DNA of 8,081 bases from Mucilaginibacter sp. (GCA_019235595.1 JAFAKI010000345.1:1-8081), one strand, 5' to 3'; numbered from the stretch's first letter, positions 1 to 6,371 are shown. The notes: generated from the letters alone by a model not told the origin. Made by a program: numbers and translations.

Positions 1-105
1 ATAGCCCTCGTCCACTATCCCGAGGTGCGTGCCATACCATTCCTTCATTTTTTGCGGGTCGTCGCATTTAAAAAATATGCCGCCAAGGCCTGTTACTTTT
101 TTCAT
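1..105 (-). CDS. VOC family (glyoxalase/bleomycin-resistance fold) protein, N-terminal part only
   Basis: The reverse strand reads from an ATG at 105 through 35 open codons to the window edge, so the rest of the gene lies outside. The peptide begins MKKVTGLGGIFFKCDDP and continues with KMKEWYGTHLGI. This is the usual first beta-strand and alpha-helix of a vicinal-oxygen-chelate module (GlGGiFFk..DP..m..WY..hLGi). Family members include glyoxalase I, antibiotic-resistance proteins and many enzymes of unknown substrate. The metal ligands and substrate pocket lie in the missing part, so no reaction can be assigned. The start is 19 bases after the stop of the SRPBCC gene on the same strand, which suggests co-transcription. 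There is no strong ribosome-binding site, as is normal in Bacteroidota. The family call is confident; the function is not. Confidence 0.8.
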   Translation of the reverse strand, partial: MKKVTGLGGIFFKCDDPQKMKEWYGTHLGIVDEGY

Positions 106-124
106 AGATATGAATTTTATAATT

Positions 125-586
125 TTATGAATTTAATATTTGATACATTTTACCCCATTTGTTTTCCTCATTGGCGAATAACTGATTATCGCCCATTTCG
201 CAATATGCCTTCAGCATTAATAAATGCCGCGCCCAGTGAAAATTGCAGACTGTAAAAAACTCTGTCATTTGGGGCCATTTGCTATGCTTAAAATTCAGCT
301 TGCATATTCCCTGTTTCTCGCTCATCTCAAAACTCAGGTGTGTACCCGTCCAAAGCCCGTTATCATTGATACACTCCCATTCCACATATTGATCCGGTTT
401 AAGATCGATAACACGCATTTTATCATGCACCTCACCATTCATCCTGAAAATATTAACAAACCCAACCGTCGGCGAGGCCGTGCAATCCTTTATCCACCAT
501 TTAGAAAGCCCTTCGGCGGTAGTTACCGCCTTATAAACCACCTGTTTCCCGGCGCCTATCCACACCTGGTGAGCTATTGTTTCCAT
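125..586 (-). CDS. SRPBCC domain protein, AHSA1-like (activator of Hsp90 ATPase homologue 1-like)
   Basis: This 153-residue protein is one START/Bet v1-like SRPBCC domain, about the usual length for bacterial AHSA1-like proteins. Residues 1-35 have the typical opening: a beta strand, then a helix and a loop with TTAEGLSKWW (22-31). Strands follow with an expected G-x-W core (VEWECI near 68-73, GLWTGTHLSFEM at 77-88). The long C-terminal helix has the family pattern W..hLl.LK.YcE.G (about 118-132). There is no signal peptide, so it is probably cytoplasmic. The domain forms a hydrophobic ligand cavity; bacterial members mostly have no known ligand, and a role in Hsp90 stimulation should not be assumed. 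It starts at the ATG at 586, only about 35 bases from a palindromic repeat in the divergent spacer. It lies just upstream of a VOC-fold gene on the same strand, a common pairing of small stress- or detoxification-type proteins. Confidence 0.85.
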   Translation of the reverse strand: METIAHQVWIGAGKQVVYKAVTTAEGLSKWWIKDCTASPTVGFVNIFRMNGEVHDKMRVIDLKPDQYVEWECINDNGLWTGTHLSFEMSEKQGICKLNFKHSKWPQMTEFFTVCNFHWARHLLMLKAYCEMGDNQLFANEENKWGKMYQILNS

Positions 587-620
587 GGCAATTTAGTTTA
601 ATATTGGCAATCGCAGAATT

Positions 621-711
621 GACTCACCCCTGCCCCTCTACCGCAAGCGGTAAAGAGGGATATTTCTTTTAAAACCCCTCTTTGCGTAGCAGAGAGGGGC
701 AGGGGTGAGTC
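621..711. repeat. Palindromic intergenic repeat, 19-bp perfect arms with two inner hairpins
   Basis: The left arm (621-639) and right arm (693-711) are perfect 19-base inverted copies. Similarity of 7/10 continues just outside them (611-620 against 712-721). Two hairpins lie inside. The first is 634-659: ACCGC-AA-GCGGT extended by CCCTC/GAGGG with a two-base bulge. The second is 675-699: an 11-pair stem with one T-G wobble and a GTA loop. Because the hairpins reuse parts of the long arms, the long-stem fold and the two-hairpin fold exclude each other. There is no ORF inside and no clear target-site duplication. It looks like a short, non-coding, MITE- or REP-like dispersed repeat. It occupies most of the spacer between the divergent SRPBCC and permease genes. 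That it is repeated elsewhere in the genome is an inference from its form. Confidence 0.75.
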
Positions 712-794
712 GATTTTGCAAGCGATCTCCACCATCCCGTCCCTACCCGTTATTTCTTTATTTGTACACTTTTTAAAATTTTTACAAAAGTTTT

Positions 795-824
795 TTGATT
801 CGATTTTAAAGCCAAATATTGTTA
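795..824 (+). promoter_or_regulatory. Weak candidate promoter for the GntP permease
   Basis: A TTG at 795-797 is followed after 19 bases by TATTGTTA (817-824), a partial match to the Bacteroidota -7 box TAnnTTTG. The box is 45 bases before the ATG at 869. The spacing is good, but the -7 match is poor and the area is AT-rich, so this is only a suggestion. Confidence 0.18.
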
Positions 825-868
825 TTACATTAGCAATCAAGCTAACCGACCTAAAGCTACAAAAACCA

Positions 869-2188
869 ATGATATTACTTGTTATTCTGTTCTGCATTCT
901 TTTACTCATTCTGTTAGTAAGCTGGGCAAAAGTTAACCCCTTCCTGGCGTTTCTTATCGTTTCTATCACCGCGGGTTTGATATTGGGTATCCCGTTGGAT
1001 AAAGTAACCAAGTCGGTAGAAAAAGGCCTGGGCGATACGCTTGGGGCTATTTCCATTATTATATGTATCGGCGCGATGATCGGTAAGCTGGTAGCCACTA
1101 GCGGGGCTGCTCAAAAAATTGCCGAAGTATTGGTAAATGCCTTTGGAGTAAAACACATACAATGGGCATTGGTGATAGTAGGTTTTATCATCGGCATCCC
1201 TCTATTTTATGAGACAGGATTTGTATTGATGGTACCGCTTATTTTTTCGGTGGTGTATAAATACAAGCTGCACGCGGTTTATATCGGTTTGCCTATGCTG
1301 GCTGCCTTGTCGGTTACGCATGGATTTTTGCCCCCTCACCCATCCCCTTCGGCATTGGTGGCGACCTTTCATGCCGATATGGGCACCACCCTGATGTATG
1401 GTCTTATACTGGCAGTTCCTGCTATTATTCTTGCCGGACCGGTATTTTCCAGAACGCTAAAAAATATCCCATCACGGCCGTTGGCCACCTTCCGCGCCGA
1501 AGAATTGCCTGCGGATCAACTGCCGGGCGCAGCAACCAGCTTCCTGACTGCTTTGTTACCGGTGATGTTATTAATGGGCACTACCATCTACCTTAATATT
1601 GATCACAGCCAAAGTTCTTTTCATAAAATAATAGCTTTCATAGGCGATGCGCCTATTGTGATGCTCATCTCGCTCATATTTGCGACGTTCACCTTGGGCA
1701 TCAGGCAAGGTAAAAACATGAAGGAGTTGGGCGTTATTTATGCCGATGCAGTGAAAGACGTTTCCATCATTTTGCTTATCGTGGCCGGTTCGGGCGCCTT
1801 TAAGGCTGTACTTACCGATAGCGGTGCTAACCGTCAAATCGCCGACTTGTTGCTGAGTTTTCATTTACCTCCGCTGATGCTGGGCTGGTTGATTGCGGCC
1901 ATTATTCGTATCAGCTTGGGTTCGGCTACGGTTGCGGGTTTGACTGCCGCCAGCATTATTTCGTCCATAGTGCTGCACGATCCATCCATCAACCCCAACC
2001 TGATGGTGCTAGCTATCGGCGCGGGCAGCTTAACCTGCTCACACCTGAATGATGGCGGTTTCTGGCTGTTTAAGGAATATTTTAACCTCTCCATTAAAGA
2101 CACGCTACGGTCATGGACAATGATGGAAACGACGGTTTCGATTGTTGGATTGACGGGGGTTTTGATATTGAATGCGGTGATTAAATGA
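869..2188 (+). CDS. GntP-family permease (gluconate:H+ symporter family)
   Basis: From the ATG at 869 this gives 439 residues, the usual length of GntP permeases. An upstream TTG at 716 would add 51 residues with no place in the family and would begin beside the repeat, so I reject it. The protein is almost wholly hydrophobic, consistent with 12-14 membrane helices in the inner membrane. Family signatures are all present: PLFYETGFVLMVPL (111-124), HGFLPPHPSP (151-160), GSATVAGLTAAS (351-362) and SHLNDGGFWLFKEYF (391-405). Characterised members import D-gluconate or related sugar acids (GntP, GntT, IdnT, DsdX-like D-serine transport) with protons. The substrate cannot be read from the sequence. 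No gluconate kinase, dehydratase or regulator lies beside it, unlike classical gnt loci. It is transcribed alone, with palindromic repeats on both sides. The family is certain; the substrate is unknown. Confidence 0.93.
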   Translation: MILLVILFCILLLILLVSWAKVNPFLAFLIVSITAGLILGIPLDKVTKSVEKGLGDTLGAISIIICIGAMIGKLVATSGAAQKIAEVLVNAFGVKHIQWALVIVGFIIGIPLFYETGFVLMVPLIFSVVYKYKLHAVYIGLPMLAALSVTHGFLPPHPSPSALVATFHADMGTTLMYGLILAVPAIILAGPVFSRTLKNIPSRPLATFRAEELPADQLPGAATSFLTALLPVMLLMGTTIYLNIDHSQSSFHKIIAFIGDAPIVMLISLIFATFTLGIRQGKNMKELGVIYADAVKDVSIILLIVAGSGAFKAVLTDSGANRQIADLLLSFHLPPLMLGWLIAAIIRISLGSATVAGLTAASIISSIVLHDPSINPNLMVLAIGAGSLTCSHLNDGGFWLFKEYFNLSIKDTLRSWTMMETTVSIVGLTGVLILNAVIK

Positions 2189-2196
2189 ACGAATGG

Positions 2197-2314
2197 GGGT
2201 GTCATGCTGAGGCACTCGAAGCATACGCGTTGGGTATAGCAAACCATGCATTGGCGATCATGCAAGGCGTATAGGCCTTTGCCCACATACTTCGAGTGCC
2301 TCAGCATGACACCC
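2197..2314. repeat. Palindromic intergenic repeat, 25-bp perfect arms, between convergent genes
   Basis: The arms 2197-2221 and 2290-2314 are perfect 25-base inverted copies, reading GGGTGTCATGCTGAGGCACT followed by CGAAG on the left. They enclose about 68 bases with weaker internal symmetry, including TGCAT/ATGCA around an 8-base loop at 2248-2265. The element begins 8 bases after the permease stop and ends 17 bases before the patatin stop codon, so it fills the gap where the two genes meet. Transcribed from either side it would form a long stable stem and could stop or protect both transcripts, though no strong T-tract follows. It carries no coding capacity. Its form suggests a dispersed non-autonomous repeat, related in style to other Bacteroidota repeats starting GTCATGCTGAG. 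Confidence 0.8.
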
Positions 2315-2331
2315 TACGCGATATAAACGAT

Positions 2332-3363
2332 TTAGTGCTTTTTCTCAAACTCAACAGGGTCCGGCCCGGCCAAAAGTGCATCAACAATGCGATCGAGGTC
2401 CGGGCAGTTTTCGGCCGTTTCTGTTCCCAACTCAACCAATGCCTGAATATTTTCTTTTGAAGCATTATCCATCGCCGGATCTGCATCGCCTAAATTCTTT
2501 GGTTGTATCCTGATATACTTGTCCTGGTTGCCATGTGCGGAGAACATTTTTTGCATATGAAAATCAGTTACTTCAGCCGCGCCCGACATCATAATATCCA
2601 AAACCGGCTTAACCCAGCCCGCTTCGCCCCAATTTTTGGCATGTTTATATTCATAACGTTTTTCCTGGCTGCCGGTACCGATGGAAACTACAAACATGTT
2701 ATCCGATGTAGGGTTGTCTTTAGCGTTACGCACTTCTGAATAAGCACACAATGCCGGGTTATTGGCAAACACGCCCCCGTCTATACAAGCGTAAGAAACA
2801 CCGCTGATCGATTTCACCAATTCTGTTTCAAAATAGGTTGGCGCGGCAGATGTAGCCCTGCAAACTTCTTTCACCAAAAAGTCCTTCATGTCACCCCATA
2901 AAGCATAATCCTGCTGCGCAAAAAATTTCGTTTGCCGCCTTTCTATATCGTAGGAAGTGATAATACAGGGCTTTAATAGCTCGCTTAATTTCAGATTGCC
3001 AAAATATTTATGCAGGCAACCGTCTATGCCCTCCGTTTCATATTTTTCGCCGAGTATGCCATCAAAGGTCATTATCTTATGGCGGATACTGGAGTCGAAT
3101 ATCTTGTCGCCATTTTCAACATATAATTGTACAGCATCCTTTGCCGAAAAACGTGCAGTTTTCGGGCTATCTTTTGACGGGCATAGCAATATGCAGGTGA
3201 GTATGCCGCCCGTACTTGTCCCCGCAAAAAAGTCGAAAAAGTCGGAGACCTTTGCATCGGGATTTTTCGTTTTTTGCTGCAGTTTAGTCTCTAATGCCAC
3301 CAGCACCTGGCCCGGTACAATGCCGCGTATACCGCCGCCATCAATAGAAAGTATTTTTTTCAT
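2332..3363 (-). CDS. Patatin-like phospholipase family protein
   Basis: The 343-residue protein carries the complete patatin catalytic set. The glycine-rich oxyanion-hole loop DGGGIRG is at 8-14, the nucleophile elbow GTSTG at 48-52 (Ser50), and the DGG motif with the dyad aspartate at 195-197 (Asp195) followed by VFANNPA. The family consists of Ser-Asp lipid acyl hydrolases that release fatty acids from phospho- or glycolipids. There is no signal peptide and no clear membrane segment, so a cytoplasmic enzyme acting on the inner membrane is likely. The architecture (motif I at the extreme N-terminus, FDFFAGTSTGG, single domain of about 340 residues) is the same as in stand-alone bacterial patatins and CapV-type effectors of CBASS. 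However, no nucleotidyltransferase partner is present here, so housekeeping lipid turnover is the simpler reading. The start ATG at 3363 puts motif I at the standard distance. It is transcribed alone, divergent from the M28 peptidase. Confidence 0.92.
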   Translation of the reverse strand: MKKILSIDGGGIRGIVPGQVLVALETKLQQKTKNPDAKVSDFFDFFAGTSTGGILTCILLCPSKDSPKTARFSAKDAVQLYVENGDKIFDSSIRHKIMTFDGILGEKYETEGIDGCLHKYFGNLKLSELLKPCIITSYDIERRQTKFFAQQDYALWGDMKDFLVKEVCRATSAAPTYFETELVKSISGVSYACIDGGVFANNPALCAYSEVRNAKDNPTSDNMFVVSIGTGSQEKRYEYKHAKNWGEAGWVKPVLDIMMSGAAEVTDFHMQKMFSAHGNQDKYIRIQPKNLGDADPAMDNASKENIQALVELGTETAENCPDLDRIVDALLAGPDPVEFEKKH

Positions 3364-3391
3364 AGGTTCAGATTTAGGAGGGTTTACATAT

Positions 3392-3420
3392 TAAAGTTAA
3401 TCTTTTTTATCAAAAGCAAA
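3392..3420 (-). promoter_or_regulatory. Candidate promoter for the patatin gene
   Basis: On the reverse strand a TTTG (3417-3420) is followed after 17 bases by TAACTTTA (3392-3399), seven of eight to the Bacteroidota -7 box TAnnTTTG. The box sits about 29 bases before the patatin ATG, a reasonable leader length. It is a motif match only. Confidence 0.3.
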
Positions 3421-3447
3421 GCAATACCGGCACTTAAACAACCCTTA

Positions 3448-3455
3448 TATTTTTG
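3448..3455 (+). promoter_or_regulatory. Candidate -7 box (TAnnTTTG) upstream of the M28 peptidase gene
   Basis: TATTTTTG fits TAnnTTTG exactly, but there is no TTG at the proper distance upstream and the box is 117 bases before the ATG at 3572. The 208-base spacer between the divergent patatin and peptidase genes (3364-3571) contains these promoter candidates and AT-rich sequence. I see no ORF, repeat or RNA gene in it. Confidence 0.22.
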
Positions 3456-3571
3456 CCATAAACCATTGATTTTAAAAAATATATCCTAATTTTAAAACCA
3501 TATCCCGGGGCTGACTTGAAGCGAACCACCCGGCTGTTATTGATTATTTTTTACCTTTCAAAATCACTACT

Positions 3572-4123
3572 ATGAAAAGTTTTACTTTTTCAATCTCATT
3601 ATTTTTGTCCGTTTTTTGTACTGGCATTGCTTATGCTCAGCAGGAAAACGTGGATACTGCAGCCATCCGCATGATAAGAGCAGCAGAAAAAAGCGATTCG
3701 CATATCCCTATGATCGCACATTATCTGACGGATGTTTCAGGATCAAGGCTGACCAATTCGCCGGGCTTTTTCCGGGCTGGCAACTGGGCGGTGGAGACGA
3801 TGAAAAAGTGGGGTTTGGTAAATGCCAAACTCGAACCCTGGGGCGATTACGGCCGTGGCTGGGAGCAGGAAGAATTCAGTGCTTACATGGAGGTACCTTA
3901 TCATCAATCTATCATTGGCTACGCCGTACCATGGGCAGCCAATACCAATGGAAAGATACGCGGACAGGTAGCCATTTTAAATCCGGCCTCGCTGATGGAT
4001 ACTAACTTTGTCGCCAAACACGCCGCAGAATATAAAGGCAAGATCATTTTGGTTGCCGGAGGCCGCAGCAAAATCGATGGTGACTTTAAACCGTTTTCGA
4101 CCAGCTTACCGATAGTCAGTTGA
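3572..4123 (+). CDS. N-terminal fragment of the M28 peptidase (signal peptide and start of PA-like region)
   Basis: This 183-residue frame starts with a Sec signal peptide: a Lys2 N-region, a hydrophobic core at about 4-20, and probable cleavage after AYA (20-22) before QQEN. It matches Bacteroidota exported hydrolases, so the mature protein would be periplasmic or released. Residues 28-160 correspond to the non-catalytic N-terminal part of these peptidases (IPMIAHYLTDVSGSRLTNSP near 45-64, then GKIRGQVAILNP near 127-138 leading into the PA-like region). It has no zinc ligands, so alone it cannot be active. Residues 176-183 are out-of-frame sequence. Its TGA stop at 4121-4123 overlaps the ATG at 4123-4125 of the next frame. 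Confidence 0.7.
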   Translation: MKSFTFSISLFLSVFCTGIAYAQQENVDTAAIRMIRAAEKSDSHIPMIAHYLTDVSGSRLTNSPGFFRAGNWAVETMKKWGLVNAKLEPWGDYGRGWEQEEFSAYMEVPYHQSIIGYAVPWAANTNGKIRGQVAILNPASLMDTNFVAKHAAEYKGKIILVAGGRSKIDGDFKPFSTSLPIVS

Positions 4124-5127
4124 TGAAAATGCCCGACACCTACATGATGGGTCGCAAGTTGATCGATTATTACATGGGTCAACTAAAATCACAGGACTAT
4201 GCGGTGCAAAAACTGAAAGCTTCTGGTGTGTTGGCGTTGATTTCGTCCAATGGCAGGGATGGTACTGTAGTTGTTCAATCTTTCACAGGGTATAAAGCAG
4301 GTGGAAAAGAGGGATTACCGGAGGCTACTATTTCAGGTGTCGACGGGCTGAAACTGAAACGACTGATCGAATCCGGGCATACCGTTGAATTATCGCTGAA
4401 CATTAAAGGGAAGTTCTATAGCGACGATACCAAAGGCTATAACGCAGTAGCGGAAATACCGGGAACTGATCCAAAATTAAAAGCGCAATTGGTGATGCTG
4501 GGCGGACATATGGACTCGTGGCCGGCAGGTACCGGGGCAACCGATAACGGGGCCGGTTGCATAGTAATGATGGAAGCAGTGCGACTGCTGGACTCGCTGC
4601 ACCTGAAACCTAAACGTACCGTTCGCATCGCTTTATGGAGTGGCGAGGAAGAAGGCCTTTTAGGTTCCTATGCCTATGTAAAAAATCATTTTGGCAGCGG
4701 CGAGACGGGCATCTTCAAACCTGAACAAGCCAAAGTGTCGGCTTACTTCAATCTCGACAATGGTTCAGGTAAGATAAGGGGGGTATACGCTCAGAAAAAT
4801 GAAGCCGTTAAACCCATATTTGAGCAATGGTTGGTACCGTTTGCTGACATGGGAGCAAAAACGGTAACCATGAGCAACACGGGATCCACAGATCACCTAT
4901 CTTTTGATTGGGTGGATATTCCCGGGTTTCAGTTTATACAGGATCCGCTGGATTACGAAACCAAAACGCATCATACCAATATGGATACCTACGACTACCT
5001 ACAAATAGACGACCTGAAACAGGCGGCGGTGATTGTAGCATCATTTGTGTACCAGACGGCTAACCGTCCTGAGATGCTGCCGCGGAAAGCGTTGGTTAAA
5101 GAGCAGTTTGTGTTTGATGGGTTTTGA
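4120..5127 (+). CDS. C-terminal fragment of the M28 peptidase (rest of PA-like region and Zn catalytic domain)
   Basis: Numbering from the TTG at 4120 (335 residues; the ATG at 4123 is an alternative), the co-catalytic two-zinc site is complete. His130 and Asp132 are in GGHMDSW, Asp142 is in ATDNGAG, the catalytic Glu176 and ligand Glu177 are in SGEEEGLLGS, Asp213 is in NLDNG, and His285 is in HHTNMDT. M28 enzymes remove N-terminal residues from peptides or act as carboxypeptidases. Residues 1-100 are the end of the PA-like region (KASGVLALISS near 33-43). The open frame actually extends upstream of 4120 without a natural start, showing that this is the second half of a broken gene rather than an independent one. 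If translated from 4120 or 4123 it would lack the export signal. Confidence 0.75.
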   Translation: MMKMPDTYMMGRKLIDYYMGQLKSQDYAVQKLKASGVLALISSNGRDGTVVVQSFTGYKAGGKEGLPEATISGVDGLKLKRLIESGHTVELSLNIKGKFYSDDTKGYNAVAEIPGTDPKLKAQLVMLGGHMDSWPAGTGATDNGAGCIVMMEAVRLLDSLHLKPKRTVRIALWSGEEEGLLGSYAYVKNHFGSGETGIFKPEQAKVSAYFNLDNGSGKIRGVYAQKNEAVKPIFEQWLVPFADMGAKTVTMSNTGSTDHLSFDWVDIPGFQFIQDPLDYETKTHHTNMDTYDYLQIDDLKQAAVIVASFVYQTANRPEMLPRKALVKEQFVFDGF

Positions 5128-5152
5128 ATTTGCTATATAAAATCTAAAAAAA

Positions 5153-5291
5153 ATGTCATTTCGATGAGCCAGCGAGGGTATTGTATTGGGGGCGAAGAGA
5201 AATCTTATACACGCTGCAAGGTTTGCGACTCGCTTCTATAAGTTTTCTCCTCACGCGACGCACATCCCCCTCGGTTCGTTCGAAATGACAT
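5153..5291. repeat. Palindromic intergenic repeat with terminator-like ends, between convergent genes
   Basis: The outer arms 5153-5164 (ATGTCATTTCGA) and 5280-5291 are perfect 12-base inverted copies. A second, inner stem pairs 5197-5209 with 5237-5249, 13 positions with one mismatch. Eight A residues (5146-5153) run into the left arm and six T residues (5295-5300) follow the right arm by three bases. Transcripts from either direction would thus end in a stem followed by U residues. It lies between the stop of the M28 gene and the stop of the sterol desaturase-type gene. The outer motif TGTCATTTCGA is of a kind often seen at the ends of dispersed Bacteroidota intergenic repeats. There is no ORF inside. 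Confidence 0.7.
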
Positions 5292-5330
5292 GACTTTTTT
5301 GGCAATAAGGCACTTTAAGGTCTAATCCGC

Positions 5331-6371
5331 TTATTTGGTTACTGCTTGTTCTGCAACGGTCTGCTCAATTGTAGCAGTCGTTTGATTATGAACCTCTTCA
5401 AAATATTTCTTCCGCACAATACTCGACATTTTATGATCGCCGGTATGGCTCCAGCCGGGTGGCATGATGATGTACAGAAATTTGTTTTTTATTCCCGGAG
5501 CTTTTACCACATCCCGCGCCAGTAGTACAATCTCGCCAAAATAAGCATCCAGGAAATTGTGCGGTTTCATGGGGCGGGTGATGCCGTATTCGATGGGTAT
5601 TTTGCGGTCTTCAGGTTGGTAGGTATGAAAAACCCGGTCCCAAATATTCAGCAGATTGCAGAAATTGGTATCCATGTAAAGCGGATTGCGGGCATGATGC
5701 ACCCGGTGAAAGGACGGCGTAAGGATTATTTTACCTAAAAATCCAAAACGTGCATCATTTACCAAATTTTCGCCAATATGAATGAATGCCCCCCAGGTGC
5801 CGTCAATAAACATGATCACAAAAAGCATGGCCGGATTAACACCCAGCAAAATGCAAATGGTGGTTCGTATTATATCCGCATAAGGCGCTTCCAGAAAGAA
5901 ATGAGCATAAGTAACCGATAAATTCATCGACGTAGGTGCATGATGGGTGGAGTGCAAACACCACAGTATCCTTACCTTATGCGCCAGGAAGTGGTAAATA
6001 AAATGAGCAAATTCCCAAATGACATAACCGTAAATGAACCAGTACCAGGTGAAAGTAGTTTTTAAGATCGCAAACTTTTCGAACAACCCGATACAAACCC
6101 CTACCATTGCGAAAGAGATCAATCGCCCCATAAGGGCATTAAACACATAGGTAAAAAACGAAAGTTTGTAATCAATCACCTTAAAGCGTTTGTAAAAAGC
6201 GCCTCGGATGATCTCGACAAGCAGCAAAAAAGGTATAAGCGGACCTAAAACAGAAGTGATACCATGCCAGGTAAGCAGTTCGTCATACTTGCCCGATTTT
6301 AATATATCGACGAGATTGCCAAAACCCCAAAAACCAAGGAATTCGTCCCAAATTGCTTTTAAGAAGCTCAT
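5331..6371 (-). CDS. Sterol desaturase / fatty acid hydroxylase superfamily membrane protein
   Basis: The 346-residue protein has hydrophobic segments at about 40-56, 68-98, 106-130 and 158-196 and the histidine clusters of the di-iron membrane oxygenases. These are HFIYH (123-127) with His131, HSTHH (140-144), His198 in IHIGEN, and HRVHH (222-226). Such enzymes use O2 and two irons to hydroxylate or desaturate lipids: sterols in eukaryotes, and fatty acids, carotenoids, alkylglycerols or hopanoid-type lipids in other cases. The catalytic face is cytoplasmic in the inner membrane. Most Bacteroidota do not make sterols, so a fatty-acyl, ether-lipid or carotenoid substrate is more likely, but the sequence does not decide. 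It follows the CBS-domain gene on the same strand after 95 bases. No clear promoter is seen in that gap, so read-through from the CBS gene is possible. Confidence 0.9.
   Translation of the reverse strand: MSFLKAIWDEFLGFWGFGNLVDILKSGKYDELLTWHGITSVLGPLIPFLLLVEIIRGAFYKRFKVIDYKLSFFTYVFNALMGRLISFAMVGVCIGLFEKFAILKTTFTWYWFIYGYVIWEFAHFIYHFLAHKVRILWCLHSTHHAPTSMNLSVTYAHFFLEAPYADIIRTTICILLGVNPAMLFVIMFIDGTWGAFIHIGENLVNDARFGFLGKIILTPSFHRVHHARNPLYMDTNFCNLLNIWDRVFHTYQPEDRKIPIEYGITRPMKPHNFLDAYFGEIVLLARDVVKAPGIKNKFLYIIMPPGWSHTGDHKMSSIVRKKYFEEVHNQTTATIEQTVAEQAVTK

Larger units (their letters stand above)
3572..5127 (+). pseudogene. Secreted M28-family metallopeptidase gene interrupted by a -1 frameshift
   Basis: Two overlapping reading frames together make one M20/M28-type Zn aminopeptidase-like protein of roughly 518 residues: signal peptide, N-terminal segment, PA-like inserted region, then the catalytic domain. 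The first frame runs normally to about Phe175 (codon 4094-4096) and then reads STSLPIVS and stops. The second frame, read back from its start, encodes DQLTDSQLMKMPDTY beginning at 4099, which is the natural continuation. The frames therefore join if one base is missing between 4094 and 4099. Loss of a T from the T4 run at 4094-4097 would explain it. All zinc ligands are intact downstream and codon use looks normal on both sides, so the lesion is recent or is a sequencing/assembly error. The gene is listed both as a whole and as its two open parts. Confidence 0.75.

Noticed and set aside
716..868. N-terminal extension of the permease from a TTG codon
   Set aside because: The 51 extra residues do not fit the GntP family, the first ATG at 869 gives the normal 439-residue length, and the TTG lies directly beside the repeat arm.
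598..1098. Reverse-strand frame of 166 codons overlapping the repeat and the permease start
   Set aside because: It is antisense to the permease, runs through the palindrome, and shows no recognisable domain. It is a shadow frame.
1861..2307. Reverse-strand frame of 148 codons at the 3' end of the permease
   Set aside because: It lies antisense to the highly conserved GntP C-terminus and begins within the palindromic repeat. No family resemblance was seen.
2332..5127. A CBASS or other defence system built on the patatin and the peptidase
   Set aside because: No CD-NTase, ubiquitin-like transfer gene or other sensor is present. The genes are divergent, and the peptidase is an exported M28 enzyme, not a CBASS Cap3-type protease.
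4120..5127. Second peptidase frame as an independent gene with its own start
   Set aside because: The frame continues upstream with family-like sequence (DQLTDSQL from 4099) and lacks the signal peptide and N-terminal segment that the preceding frame supplies. One broken gene is simpler.
611..5300. CRISPR array
   Set aside because: The repeats are inverted pairs, each of a different sequence, not regularly spaced direct repeats, and no cas gene is present.
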